DNA from: Prado023 sp963700395
GTDB lineage: Bacteria; Actinomycetota; Actinomycetes; S36-B12; CAIYMF01
Direction: 5' to 3'
DNA length: 64,000 bases
Assembly (NCBI GenBank): GCA_963700395.1
Contig: CAVOXI010000001.1
Coordinates: 992,001-1,056,000 of the forward strand
The notes under the pieces were generated by a model that had not been told where the DNA came from, did no database searches, and was given only the letters and a program-made list of their open reading frames with translations. Below are positions 1-9,207 of the stretch, in pieces; the first letter of the stretch is position 1; the number at the start of each line of letters is the position of its first letter. The translations under genes and the position numbers were made by a program.

Positions 1-1281
1 AGCGCTTCGGGGACGCCGACGCGTTCCTCGCCGCGGCACGCGTCCAGAAGGACACGCTGCCCGCGGCACAGCCCTGGGCGCCGTCGCCCACCGACACGCT
101 GGTCGTGAACCGGGAGGTAGGGGCAGGCGCGGCCGCAGCGGCTGGTGCTGCAGCCGCCGGCGCTGGAGCGGCCGCGGCAGCCGGCGCAGACGAGGGCCAC
201 GTCGCCGAGGATCCCCTCGACGCCCCCGCGTGGGTGAACCAGCCCGCGGGGCGTCCTGCCGCGCCGGCGCCACGCACGCCGGACGACGCATACGACCCCC
301 CGCCTGCCCTCGGATCGGGCTGCGCTCGCCCAGCCCGACGGTGAGGCCTACGTCACCGAAGTGAGTCACCAGACCTCACCGGACGCGCCCAACCGCCCCC
401 GCCGCGGCCGCAAGGCCCTGTGGCTGGGGGGGCTGGCGCTCGTCAGCGTCGTGGCCCTGCTGGCGCTCGTGTTCGGCCCCCTGCAGCGGGTCACCGTCCC
501 GGACCTCCTGGGCAGGACCCCCACGGAGGCGGCCGCGATCCTGGCCACCTCGAACCTCAACCTCGACGCCGAGGAGACCGGCTTCAGCGAGGAGTACGCC
601 AAGGGCGTCATCATGTCCACCGATCCCGGGCCGACGTCCTCGGCGAGGACCGGCAGCACTGTCCGGGCGGTCGTCAGCAAGGGCCCGGAGCGCTACGAGG
701 TGCCCAAGCTCAAGAAGCTCACCCTCAAGGAGGCGCAGGTCGCTCTCGGGGCTGCCAACCTCGAGCTCGGCGAGCAGACCGAGGCCTACCACGACTCGGT
801 GAAGAAGGGCGACATCATCAGCAGCGACCCGCCTGCTGGGGAGTCCGTGAAGCCGGGCACCAAGGTCGCCGTCGTGGTCTCCAAGGGCCCTGAGCCGGTC
901 ACGATGCCAACCCTTGAGGGAACCGATGGCGACGCTGCCGAGGCGCAGCTGAAGGGCCTCGGCCTCGACGTCGACCGCTCGAACAAGACCAGCGAGTCCG
1001 TGGCCAAGGGCCTGGTCATCAGCACGAACCCGGAGGCCGGCGCCACCGCCTTCCGGGGCGACACGGTGAAGCTGGTCGTGTCCAAGGGGCCACCGCTCGT
1101 CGAGGTGCCCAATGTCGTGGGCAGGAGCGAGGCCGAGGCGCGAGCCGCACTGGAGCAGGCCGGCTTCGCGGTGAACGTGAACAAGCCGCTCGGGACCGCC
1201 ATCTTCGGGGTCAACTCACAGGACCCGCGCGGGGGCACCAAGGCGCCCAAGGGGTCGACGGTGACCATCACCGTTGTCTAG
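1..1281 (+). CDS. PASTA-domain Ser/Thr protein kinase, C-terminal part, interrupted by a +1 frameshift
   Basis: This is the juxtamembrane linker, membrane anchor and extracellular sensor of a PknB/StkP-type kinase; the catalytic domain lies before the window. The first part reads in frame 3 (positions 3 to about 296): the end of the kinase region (ADAFLAAARVQKD) and an Ala/Gly-rich cytoplasmic linker. It then continues in frame 1 (from 298), giving DGEAYVTEVSHQ, a basic patch, one transmembrane helix (ALWLGGLALVSVVALLALVF) and four PASTA repeats ending in motifs such as VVSKGPE. PASTA repeats bind peptidoglycan fragments or lipid II and control cell-wall growth and division. The frame change coincides with a run of six C at 296-301, so one extra C explains it. 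The GTG at 361 could be called as a start, but in-frame sequence upstream of it continues the linker, so I treat both pieces as one gene. Confidence 0.85.
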
Positions 1282-2176
1282 CCCCGCCTGGACCCGCAAC
1301 CACCACACGCTTGCCACCCTGGCCCTCGTCGGGGTGACGGCCGTCTGGGGCGGCACGTTCGTGGTCGTCCAGGACGCGGTGGAGCAGATGCCGGTCCTGC
1401 CCTTCCTGTTCTGGCGGTTCGCGCTGGCCGCCGCCGTGATGGCACTGCTGCGCCCGCGAGCCATGGTCCGGCTGAGCCCGCAGAAGCGCCGGCACGGGGT
1501 CTACCTCGGCCTCCTGCTGGGCGGCGGGTACATCCTGCAGACCTTCGGCCTGCTGCACACCTCGGCCACGGTGTCCGGCTTCATCACCGGGATGTTCGTG
1601 GTCTTCACCCCCCTGATCGCGTGGCTCGTGCTGCGCCAGCCGATCGGGCCGGCCGTATGGCTCGGCGTGGCGCTGGCCACCTTCGGGCTGGCGCTCATCA
1701 GCCTCAACGGATTGGCGATGGGCTTCGGCGAGCTGCTGACCCTCGGCTGCGCGGCGCTCTTCGGCGCGCACATCGTCGGCCTGGGCCAGTGGTCGACTGC
1801 CGCGGACGCCTACGGCCTCACGGTGATCCAGCTGGGCGTCGTGGCACTGCTCGGCCTGGTCGCCAGCCCACTGCAGGGCGGCCTGGCGATGCCCCCCACC
1901 GCCGCCGTCTGGGCGGCACTGGCCTTCCTGGCGCTGGTGGCCACCGCCCTGGCGTTCCTGGCCCAGACCTGGGCGCAGACCTACATGAGCGCCCCGAGGG
2001 CGGCCATCGTGCTGACGCTCGAGCCGGTGTTCGCCGGGATCTTCGGCGTGACCGTCGGTGGCGACACGCTCACCACGCGGATCCTGGCCGGCGGGCTGTG
2101 CATCGTGGCGGCGATGTACGTCGTCGAGCTCGGCCCGCGGCTCGGCCGCGGGGTCACGCGGTCAGCAGGGCCCTGA
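1274..2176 (+). CDS. EamA/DMT-family permease
   Basis: A 300-residue polytopic inner-membrane protein with about ten hydrophobic helices in two similar halves, the layout of EamA (DUF6) drug/metabolite transporters. The N-terminal helix carries the family-typical WGGTFVVVQ segment, and the second half ends in the typical LEPVFAGIFG region. Substrate cannot be told from sequence; relatives export amino acids or other metabolites. The only start that keeps the first helix is TTG at 1274, which overlaps the kinase stop codon by eight bases, suggesting translational coupling to the upstream PASTA kinase gene. Its 3' end overlaps the convergent threonine aldolase gene by about 23 bases. Confidence 0.85.
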   Translation: MSSPAWTRNHHTLATLALVGVTAVWGGTFVVVQDAVEQMPVLPFLFWRFALAAAVMALLRPRAMVRLSPQKRRHGVYLGLLLGGGYILQTFGLLHTSATVSGFITGMFVVFTPLIAWLVLRQPIGPAVWLGVALATFGLALISLNGLAMGFGELLTLGCAALFGAHIVGLGQWSTAADAYGLTVIQLGVVALLGLVASPLQGGLAMPPTAAVWAALAFLALVATALAFLAQTWAQTYMSAPRAAIVLTLEPVFAGIFGVTVGGDTLTTRILAGGLCIVAAMYVVELGPRLGRGVTRSAGP

Positions 2177-3189
2177 GCACGCCGGCCGCCCGGTCGATCC
2201 CGTCGTCGTCGACGTCCATGTGGGTCACCAGGCGGGCCGTGCGGGCGCCGAGCACGCTCACCGCGACCCCCTGCTCCCGGGCCGCCGCAGCGAGGGTGGG
2301 CGCCGCTGGGCCGTCCGTGAGGTCGAGCACGACGATGTTCGTGTCCACGTCACCCGGGTCCACGATGTCGGGCCTGACCTCGGCGAGGGCGCCGGCCAGC
2401 CGGCGGGCCCGGGCGTGGTCCTCGGCGAGCCTGTCGATGTGGTGGTCGAGCGCGAACAGCCCCGCGGCAGCCAGGATCCCCACCTGGCGCATGCCGGCAC
2501 CGTAGCGCTTGCGCCAGACCCGGGCCGCTGCGATGCCGGTCGGCCGTGGACACCAGCACCGACCCCACGGGGGCGCCGAGCCCCTTGGACAGGCACACCG
2601 ACGCCGTGTCGAACAGCCCGGCGATCTCGGGCAGGTCGACCCCCGTCGCCACGTGGGCGTTCCACAGCCGGGCGCCGTCGAGGTGCAGCGCTACCCCCGA
2701 TCCGTCAGCCCAGGCGCGCAGGGCGCGCAGGTCGGCCAGGTCCTGGACGGTCCCTCCCCCGAAGTTGTGCGAGTCCTCCACGGCGACCGCCGCTGTCGAC
2801 ACCAGGTACGGTCCGGCGTCGGGGACCGCCATGGCGATCACGGCGTCGGGGTCGAGCCGGCCGCGGAGGGCTGCCCACGTGCGCGTCGTCACGCCGCCGA
2901 TCACCGCGTGCGCACCGAGCTCCGCACGCACCACATGGGCCTGCTGGTCGCACAGGAGCTCAGCGCCGGGGGGCACGAGCAGGCGGACGCCCAGCTGGTT
3001 GCCGAGCGACCCGGTGGGCACGAACAGCCCCGCCTCGTGGCCCAGCAGGGCGGCGACCCGCGCCTCGAGTGCGTTGACGGTGGGATCCTCGCCGTACACG
3101 TCGTCGCCCACGACCGCCTCGGCCATGGCTGAACGCATGCCGGGCGTGGGACGGGTTACGGTATCCGAGCGCAGGTCGACGACATCCAT
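2154..3189 (-). CDS. ltaE: Low-specificity L-threonine aldolase, +1 frameshift
   Basis: A PLP-dependent fold-type I aldolase cleaving L-threonine/allo-threonine to glycine and acetaldehyde. The N-terminus VDLRSDTVTRPT, the VEDSHNFGGGTV segment and the PLP-lysine motif SVCLSKGLGAPVGS are all family hallmarks. Reading from ATG at 3189, the frame is lost near 2538: the protein continues in a second frame (GIAAARVWRKRYGAGMRQVG...) to the stop at 2154. One extra base in the plus-strand gccggtc context (2535-2541) restores a full-length protein of about 345 residues. The catalytic core is intact on both sides, so sequencing error or a very recent mutation is more likely than decay. It is convergent with the EamA gene. 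Confidence 0.85.
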
Positions 3190-3222
3190 GGAGCGACAGC
3201 CTACGCAGGAGGGTCGGTCACT

Positions 3223-3968
3223 GTGCGAAGCCTGTCAGGACTGGGTACGCGGCTCGCGGTGGCGGTGGCCACGGCGGTGCTGCTCAGCGGCTGCAGCCAG
3301 GTGCAGCGGATCGGCGACACGCTCACGGAGGCCACCGACGCCGAGCTCCTCGCAGGCGTGTCCCTGACCGAGGCCGATGCCGCCGAGGGTGCGCTCTTCC
3401 AGCCCTACGACGGGGGCGACGAGGTGTTCGGCAGGACCTCGCTGGACCTCTGCTACGCCGACTTCCCGAGCGAGCAGCTGCGCACCGGCCGCCACCAGGT
3501 GGGGATCGGCGATCCGGCAGGATCGGCCTGGGTGAGCAGCGAGGCGGTCCTCTACTCGACGCCCGAGGATGCCGAGCAGGCCATGGCTGAGCTCGACAAG
3601 GCCCGCGAGCAGTGCCCGACGGAGGCGGTCCAGCCCCCCAGCCGGACCGCGAGGCCCTGTCGTGGAAGTTCCTCGCCGACCCGGACGCGGACTGGCCCCA
3701 GGAACCCGGTGTCGCCCGCCGCTCCTACGAGTTCGAGGCGACCAACCCCGCCGGGGAGTCCTTCACGAGCGCCGCCACCTACCTTCAGCGGGGACGGATG
3801 ATCCTGGCCCTGTACGCCACTCCCCCGGACAGCCCGTCCTCGACAGTGCACAACGCCCCGGACCAGCAACGGTTCGTCGAGGTGATGTCCAACCGCCTCG
3901 CCGCCCTGCCCGAGGAAGCACTGCAGTACGGGGAGCCGTTGGACGACCCGAACGACATCAGCGTGTGA
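3223..3968 (+). CDS. Predicted secreted lipoprotein of unknown function, frameshifted
   Basis: GTG start at 3223. The N-terminus (LAVAVATAVLLSGCSQ) is a lipoprotein signal with an LSGC lipobox, so the mature protein is expected to be anchored on the outer face of the membrane. The remainder is a soluble domain of about 210 residues with paired cysteines (DLCYADF, REQCPTE). Its overall look resembles PknH-like extracellular sensor domains, but I cannot assign a family. The reading frame changes around 3640, next to a run of six C (ccagccccccagcc); unlike most other breaks in this window it needs one missing base (or two extra). After the change the protein continues (REALSWKFLADPD) to a stop at 3966-3968. 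The end overlaps the convergent DAHP synthase gene by 11 bases. Confidence 0.65.
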
Positions 3969-5313
3969 CGAGCATCTCCGCGACAGCAAATGCAAGCTCG
4001 AGGGACTGGACCCGGTTCAGTCGCGGATCGCACGCCGTCTCATAGCGCAGGCCGAGGCCGTCCTCGGTGATCCCGGCCGTCCCGCCCACGCACTCGGTGA
4101 CGTCGTCGCCGGTGAGCTCCACGTGCAGGCCGCCCGGATGCTCGTCCAAGGAGCGCATGACCTCGAAGAAGCCGGTGACCTCCTCCATCACGTCCGTGTA
4201 CGAGCGCGTCTTGTGGCCGCTGAGGGCCTCGAACGTGTTGCCGTGCATCGGGTCGCACACCCACACGATCGGGTGCCCCGAGTCGCGGAGGGCGCGCACC
4301 AGCGGCGGCAGCGCCGCCCGGACGCGGTGCGCCCCCATCCGGGTGATGAACGTCAGGCGTCCCGGGACCCGGTCGGGGTTGAGCGCGTCGGCGAGGGCGA
4401 CAGCGTCCGCCGGTGAGGTCGTCGGCCCGAGCTTCACGCCGACCGGGTTGCGGATCTCGCGCGCGAACTCCACGTGTGCCCCGTCGAGCTGACGGGTGCG
4501 CTCGCCGATCCAGAGGAAGTGCGCCGAGACGTCGTAGGGCAGGCCCGTGCGCGAGTCGATCCGGGTCAGGGCGTCCTCGTAGTCCAGCAGGAGCGCCTCA
4601 TGACCGGCGTAGAACTCGACCCGGTGGAACTCCTCGGGCTCGGCACCGCAGGCACGCATGAACGCCAGCGCGCGGTCGATCTCGCCGGCCATCACGTCGT
4701 AGCGCCGTCCCGCCTCGGTGGAGGCGACGAAGTCCTGGTTCCAGGCGTGGACGTGGCGCAGGTCCGCGTAACCGCCCTGGGTGAAGGCGCGCACGAGGTT
4801 CAGGGTCGCGCTGGCCGTGTTGTAGGCGCGGACGAGGCGCTGCGGATCGGCCCGACGGGCCTGCGCGTTGGGCGCCACGTCGTTGACGGCGTCCCCGCGG
4901 TAGCTGGGGATGGCGACACCGTCCACGAGCTCCATGTCGCTGCTGCGCGGCTTGGCGTACTGGCCGGCGATGCGTCCGACCTTGACCACGGGCATCGAGG
5001 CGCCGTAGGTGAGCACGACAGCCATCTGCAGGACGGTCTTGAGCTTGGCGCGGATCGCGTCGGCCGTGGCGCCCTCGAAGGTCTCGGCGCAGTCCCCACC
5101 CATGAGCACGAACGCCTCCCCGCGCGCCACGTCGGCCAACCGCTCAGTGAGCTGGTCGCACTCACCGGCGAACACCAGCGGCGGCAGCGTGCGCAGCGTC
5201 GCGGTCGCGGCCGCGAGCGCGTCGGGGTCGGGCCAGGTCGGCTGCTGGACAGCCGGACCCACGCGCACGTTGTTCTGGGGGGCGGCCGTCAGGGCCGCAT
5301 CCTGCACGGACAT
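3958..5313 (-). CDS. aroG: Class II 3-deoxy-7-phosphoheptulonate (DAHP) synthase
   Basis: First committed step of the shikimate pathway: phosphoenolpyruvate plus erythrose 4-phosphate to DAHP, cytoplasmic and metal dependent. The 451-residue protein is the plant/mycobacterial type II enzyme: GECDQL near the N-terminus, the GGDCAETF motif with the metal-binding cysteine, KVGRIAGQYAKPRS, the VEFYAGHEALLLDYE block, and WVCDPMHGNT and LTGDDVTEC near the C-terminus. The start was set at ATG 5313 (MSVQDAAL), the usual N-terminus position, rather than an upstream in-frame ATG at 5346. It lies downstream, on the same strand, of PPi-phosphofructokinase, with the palindromic repeat cluster 5366-5435 between them. 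Confidence 0.95.
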   Translation of the reverse strand: MSVQDAALTAAPQNNVRVGPAVQQPTWPDPDALAAATATLRTLPPLVFAGECDQLTERLADVARGEAFVLMGGDCAETFEGATADAIRAKLKTVLQMAVVLTYGASMPVVKVGRIAGQYAKPRSSDMELVDGVAIPSYRGDAVNDVAPNAQARRADPQRLVRAYNTASATLNLVRAFTQGGYADLRHVHAWNQDFVASTEAGRRYDVMAGEIDRALAFMRACGAEPEEFHRVEFYAGHEALLLDYEDALTRIDSRTGLPYDVSAHFLWIGERTRQLDGAHVEFAREIRNPVGVKLGPTTSPADAVALADALNPDRVPGRLTFITRMGAHRVRAALPPLVRALRDSGHPIVWVCDPMHGNTFEALSGHKTRSYTDVMEEVTGFFEVMRSLDEHPGGLHVELTGDDVTECVGGTAGITEDGLGLRYETACDPRLNRVQSLELAFAVAEMLVTR

Positions 5314-5365
5314 GGGCCAAGGGTATGTCAGGGTCGCCGACCCCACAGCCGGGCGCCCCCTCGGT

Positions 5366-5435
5366 GGATCTGCTCCCGATCGGGAGATCTGCTCCCGGCG
5401 CGACGGGAGCAGATCGGCGAAACGGGAGCAGATCC
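5366..5435. repeat. Nested 12-bp inverted/direct repeat cluster between pfp and the DAHP synthase gene
   Basis: The word gatctgctcccg occurs at 5367-5378 and 5386-5397, and its exact reverse complement cgggagcagatc at 5404-5415 and 5423-5434. The four arms are spaced almost evenly (19, 18 and 19 bases start to start), so several alternative 12-bp hairpins can form; a further self-palindrome ctcccgatcgggag (5373-5386) bridges the first two arms. The element sits between two genes read from the minus strand, downstream of the phosphofructokinase stop and about 50 bases upstream of the DAHP synthase start. It could be a terminator/attenuator, a double operator or an intergenic repeat element; the sequence alone does not decide. 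Confidence 0.8.
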
Positions 5436-5463
5436 GCCAGCGGGCGCGCGGCTCGGCTCGGGC

Positions 5464-6690
5464 TCAGTGCTCGACGTGGACCGTGGCGCGCTTGGCCTGG
5501 CCGATGCCGGCCAGCAGCTCGCCGAACCAGGGCACGTCGATGTCGAACGCCTTGCCGCCCTTGATCCGGTCGAACTCGATGGCGCGCAGCACGTCGCCGC
5601 GCTCCTCGTCGTGGCCGACCAGCCCGGTGCCGCCGGAGAGGGCCGTCTCGACCGCGGTGTCCACGCAGGACTTGATCAGCTCGAGGTCGCGGGCGTTCGC
5701 GGCGGCCGCACGGGAGTAGTAGCCCGACTTCTGGATCAGCACCTTGCCCGCCTCGATCATCGGGGCGAACTGCTCGGCGAACCACTGGCCGGGGTTGATC
5801 TCGTCGAGTCGGACGTGGCCGAACGCGTCACGCGGGACCTCCTGGCCGGCCGCCTCCATCTGCGCCACGATCGACTCCACGCCTGCCCCCTCGGACAGGA
5901 AGATGTTGACGTTCCCGTGCTCGTCCATGATCCCCTTGAGGCGGGTGGCCTCGTCGGCGAGGTCGAGCTCCATCTCCGGGACGAACACCGCATGGACGTC
6001 GCGACGGATCCGCGGGACGCCGAACTCGGGCAGCCACTGCTTCCCGTCGAGCAGGCGGCGGTAGGACTGCGCAGTGGCGGCCGTCAGCCATCCGCAGTTG
6101 CGCCCCATGACCTCGTGCACGATGAGGGTGCGGGGGCTGGCGCTGTGCTCGCTCACGACGTTCCAGAAGAACCGCGCACCCTCGTCGGCCGCGGTCCAGG
6201 CGCCGAGGGACTGCTTGATGGGGATGACGTCGTTGTCGATGGTCTTGGGCAGCCCCACGACCTGCAGGCCGTAGTCGTTGCGGGCCAGGAAGGCGGCCAG
6301 GTCGGCGGCCGCGGTGTTCGTGTCGTCGCCACCGATGGTGTGCAGGACGTCCACCCCGTCGGCCACCAGCTGGTCGGCGGCGACCTGCTGGGGGTCCTGG
6401 CCCTCGGCGACCAGTCCGCGCTTGACGCAGTCGGCGACGTTGGTCAGCTTGACCCGGCTGTTCACGATGGGACTGCCGCCGAAGTCGTGCAGCAGGTGCG
6501 CCTTGGCGCGGACCTCCGGGGTGACGTCCATCTTCTCTCCCAGCAGGAGGCCCTGGTAGCCGCCCCGGTACGCGATGATCTCGACGTCCGGAGCAACCTC
6601 GGTGTAGCGCTGGATGAGCCCGCCGACGGCGGCGGACAGGCACGGCGCGAGCCCGCCGGCGGTGAGCAGTGCGACCTTCTTGACAGCCAT
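5464..6690 (-). CDS. pfp: Pyrophosphate-dependent 6-phosphofructokinase
   Basis: Phosphorylates fructose 6-phosphate using PPi (reversible), in glycolysis/gluconeogenesis. The 408-residue protein has the phosphofructokinase fold (ALLTAGGLAPCLSAAVGGL, YRGGYQGLL). PPi rather than ATP use is indicated by two known determinants: GGDDTNTAA (aspartate where ATP enzymes have glycine, GGDGS) and PKTIDNDV (lysine in place of the ATP-enzyme glycine). MGRNCGWL is the substrate-binding methionine/arginine segment. ATG at 6690 is well placed. It diverges from glycerol kinase and precedes DAHP synthase on the same strand; both feed on central sugar phosphates, but a shared transcript is only an inference. 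Confidence 0.93.
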   Translation of the reverse strand: MAVKKVALLTAGGLAPCLSAAVGGLIQRYTEVAPDVEIIAYRGGYQGLLLGEKMDVTPEVRAKAHLLHDFGGSPIVNSRVKLTNVADCVKRGLVAEGQDPQQVAADQLVADGVDVLHTIGGDDTNTAAADLAAFLARNDYGLQVVGLPKTIDNDVIPIKQSLGAWTAADEGARFFWNVVSEHSASPRTLIVHEVMGRNCGWLTAATAQSYRRLLDGKQWLPEFGVPRIRRDVHAVFVPEMELDLADEATRLKGIMDEHGNVNIFLSEGAGVESIVAQMEAAGQEVPRDAFGHVRLDEINPGQWFAEQFAPMIEAGKVLIQKSGYYSRAAAANARDLELIKSCVDTAVETALSGGTGLVGHDEERGDVLRAIEFDRIKGGKAFDIDVPWFGELLAGIGQAKRATVHVEH

Positions 6691-6787
6691 GGATCAGCCC
6701 TTCTGCGATGGTGTGGGTGCTGGCGACCACCGTACCGAGGCAGCCGTCGCGACGCTGGCCGACAGGGGCGCCCTAGAGTGTGCGCCC

Positions 6788-8281
6788 ATGAGCATCCTGG
6801 CCATCGACGCCGGCACGACCGGCGTGACCGCGCTGCTGGTGTCCACGGACCTGCGGATCGTCGCGCGCGGCTACAGCGAGTTCCCCCAGCACTTCCCCGC
6901 CGACGGGTGGGTGGAGCATGACCCGGGCGAGATCTGGTCGGCGACGCTCGCCGCGCTGCGCCAGCTGCTGGCCAGCCCCGAAGCAGCTGCCGACCCGCCC
7001 ACCGCCGTGGGCATCACCAACCAGCGCGAGACCATCTGCTTCTGGGACCGCGAGACGCTCGGGTCCCCGCGCCGGGCGATCGTCTGGCAGGACCGGCGCA
7101 CGGCCGGCATCTGCGCGAGCATGCGCGAGGCCGGCCATGAGCCGCTCGTGGAGCGGCTGACCGGGCTGCGGCTGGACCCCTACTTCTCCGGCACGAAGCT
7201 GGCATGGGTGCGCACGGAGGACCCAGAGACGTGGCGGCGGGTCACCTCCGGCGAGGTCGCGGTGGGCACGGTCGACTCCTACCTCGTGGCCCGGATGACG
7301 CGCGGCCTGCACCACGTCACCGACCCGTCGAACGCCTCGCGGACCCTCCTGTACGACCTGCACACCGGTGACTGGAGCCCGACGCTGCTCGACCTGTTCG
7401 GCGTGCCCCGCGAGGCGCTGCCGGACATCGTGGCCTCCTACGGGGTGATCGGGCGCACCGAACCGTCGGCCTTCCTGGGGCTGGACCTGCCGATCGCGGC
7501 GATCCTCGGCGACCAGCAGGCCGCGCTGTTCGGCCAGGGGTGCTTCGCGGTCGGATCGAGCAAGTGCACCTACGGCACCGGGTCGTTCGTCCTGGTGAAC
7601 ACCGGTGAGGACATCGTGCCCTCGCACTCCGGGCTCCTGACGACCGTCGCCTGGCAGCACCCCGATGGCCGTCGCGAGTACGCCCTCGAGGGGGCTGTGT
7701 TCGTGACCGGCGCGGCGGTGCAGTGGCTGCGTGACGGGTTGCAGATCATCAGCTCGGCGGCGGAGTCCGAGGAGCTGGCCCGATCGGTCCCCGACTCCGG
7801 CGGCGTCGTGTTCGTCCCCGCCCTGACCGGCCTCGGGGCGCCGGACTGGGATCCGTACGCCCGGGGAGCGATCATGGGCATCACCCGTGGGACGACGCGG
7901 GCGCACATCGTGCGCGCAACCCTCGAGGCGATCGCCTTCGAGGTCCGTGACGTCGTGGACCTCATGACGAGGGAGGCCGGGCTCACCCTTCCCCAGCTCT
8001 CCGTGGACGGTGGGGCGGCGGCCAACGGCTTCCTCTGCCAGGTGCAGGCCGACCAGCTCGGGGTCCCGGTCCTGCGCTCGGCCGAGCTGCAGGCCACCGG
8101 CCTGGGCGCAGGGGTCGCGGCCGGGCTCGGCACGGGGGTGTGGGCATCCACCGACGAGGTGGGCGCCAGGCTCCAGGCGGCAGCGGACGCGCGGTTCGAT
8201 CCACAGCCGCACGATCCCGCGGCACACCGGCTGTGGCGGATCGCCGTGGAGCGGTCGAAGGGGTGGGCCCGGCTTCGCTAG
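6788..8281 (+). CDS. glpK: Glycerol kinase (FGGY family)
   Basis: ATP-dependent phosphorylation of glycerol to sn-glycerol 3-phosphate. A 497-residue FGGY-family kinase with the N-terminal phosphate loop AIDAGTTGVTALL, GITNQRETICFWD, VWQDRRTA, GTVDSYLVARMT, the LGDQQAALFGQGCF segment and the adenosine motif GTGSFVLVNTG; DGGAAANGFLCQ is the second FGGY signature region. Start is ATG 6788; an upstream in-frame extension to 6614 lacks family similarity. Its stop codon overlaps the convergent plsC-like gene by four bases. Neighbouring acyltransferase and glycerol kinase could cooperate in phospholipid precursor supply, an inference from adjacency only. Confidence 0.93.
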   Translation: MSILAIDAGTTGVTALLVSTDLRIVARGYSEFPQHFPADGWVEHDPGEIWSATLAALRQLLASPEAAADPPTAVGITNQRETICFWDRETLGSPRRAIVWQDRRTAGICASMREAGHEPLVERLTGLRLDPYFSGTKLAWVRTEDPETWRRVTSGEVAVGTVDSYLVARMTRGLHHVTDPSNASRTLLYDLHTGDWSPTLLDLFGVPREALPDIVASYGVIGRTEPSAFLGLDLPIAAILGDQQAALFGQGCFAVGSSKCTYGTGSFVLVNTGEDIVPSHSGLLTTVAWQHPDGRREYALEGAVFVTGAAVQWLRDGLQIISSAAESEELARSVPDSGGVVFVPALTGLGAPDWDPYARGAIMGITRGTTRAHIVRATLEAIAFEVRDVVDLMTREAGLTLPQLSVDGGAAANGFLCQVQADQLGVPVLRSAELQATGLGAGVAAGLGTGVWASTDEVGARLQAAADARFDPQPHDPAAHRLWRIAVERSKGWARLR

Positions 8282-9036
8282 CCGCGCCGGCCCGTCGGTG
8301 GGACCTGCCCCGCATCGACGGCGGCCACCAGCTCCGGGGTGGGGGTCGAGGTCCCGTACCGACCGATGAGGTCCTTTGCCTTGTTCGCGTAGATGTCGAC
8401 GTACTCCTGGCCGGAGAGCTCCATGAGCTCGTACATGATCTCGTCGGTCATGCTGCGCAGCACGAAGCGGTCGTCCTCCATCCCGGCGTACCGGGAGAAG
8501 TCCAGGGGCTTGCCGATCCGGATCGTCAGCGGGTACAGGTTGGGGATCTTCTGGCCAGTGGGCTGGATCTTGTCGGTGCCGATCATGGCAACCGGGATCA
8601 CGGGCGCCGGGGCGGCCAGCGACATCCGGGCCGGGCCTGTGCGACCGCGGTAGAGCCGGCCATCCGGTGAGCGGGTGCCCTCCGGGTAGATCCCCAGCAG
8701 GTCGCCCTTGCGCAGGATCCGCACCCCCGTGTCGATGGCCGCCATGCTCGCCCGGCCACCGGAGCGGTCCACCGGCACCTGGCCGACGCCGGAGAAGAAC
8801 TGCTTGGTCATCCAGCCCCTGATCCCGGGGCCCTCGAAGTAGTCGCTCTTGGCCAGGAACGTGATCTTCCGGTCGACCACCAGCGGCAGGAAGAACGAGT
8901 CGGAGAACGACAGGTGGTTGCTGGCCAGGATCGCCGGACCGTCGTCGGGGATGTGCTCGATGCCCTCGACCTGCGGGGTGTACAGGGTCTTGAGGGCCGG
9001 ACCGACGATCACATGCTTCATCAGCGAGTAGAGCAT
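8278..9036 (-). CDS. plsC: 1-acyl-sn-glycerol-3-phosphate acyltransferase (PlsC family)
   Basis: A membrane-associated acyltransferase of 252 residues making phosphatidic acid or related acylated lipids. It shows the catalytic HX4D block (SNHLSFSDS), the conserved IYPEGTRSPDGRLYRGRTG glycerol-phosphate binding motif, and the VIPVAMIGTD block of the family. Start at ATG 9036 (MLYSLMKH) begins with a short hydrophobic helix typical of actinobacterial members; upstream in-frame sequence is a shadow of the neighbour. Its leader contains a possible hairpin at 9070-9103. The acceptor specificity cannot be decided from the sequence. Confidence 0.88.
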   Translation of the reverse strand: MLYSLMKHVIVGPALKTLYTPQVEGIEHIPDDGPAILASNHLSFSDSFFLPLVVDRKITFLAKSDYFEGPGIRGWMTKQFFSGVGQVPVDRSGGRASMAAIDTGVRILRKGDLLGIYPEGTRSPDGRLYRGRTGPARMSLAAPAPVIPVAMIGTDKIQPTGQKIPNLYPLTIRIGKPLDFSRYAGMEDDRFVLRSMTDEIMYELMELSGQEYVDIYANKAKDLIGRYGTSTPTPELVAAVDAGQVPPTGRRG

Positions 9037-9069
9037 CGGTGGTCCTCCCTTGGCAAAGGACACGGTAGG

Positions 9070-9103
9070 GGACGCCCGCGGCAGGCGGCAACGCGGGACG
9101 TCC
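9070..9103. other. Imperfect hairpin in the 9037-9207 divergent intergenic region
   Basis: ggacgcccgcg at 9070-9080 pairs with cgcgggacgtcc at 9092-9103 with one bulged base and an 11-nt loop. It lies 34 bases upstream of the plsC-like start on the minus strand and about 105 bases upstream of the divergent gene at 9208. It may sit in the plsC leader; no known regulator or riboswitch class is recognised. Confidence 0.3.
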
Positions 9104-9207
9104 GCGCCGCGCCCCGATGTGCGACGATTGCCCGAACGTCGAAGACCACCCGGCACGGGAGAATCGCATGCCGTCCACCCTCGCAGTGCCCGCCAGCGGG
9201 GTGCGCC

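Noticed and set aside
105..344. A separate Ala/Gly-rich gene starting at GTG 105
   Set aside because: The frame is open from position 3 and encodes the end of a kinase region; after a +1 shift it joins the PASTA part. It is the kinase linker, not a separate gene.
4474..6921. 815-codon open frame on the plus strand across the DAHP synthase and phosphofructokinase genes
   Set aside because: High-GC antisense shadow: composition without any family similarity, fully overlapping two well-recognised minus-strand genes.
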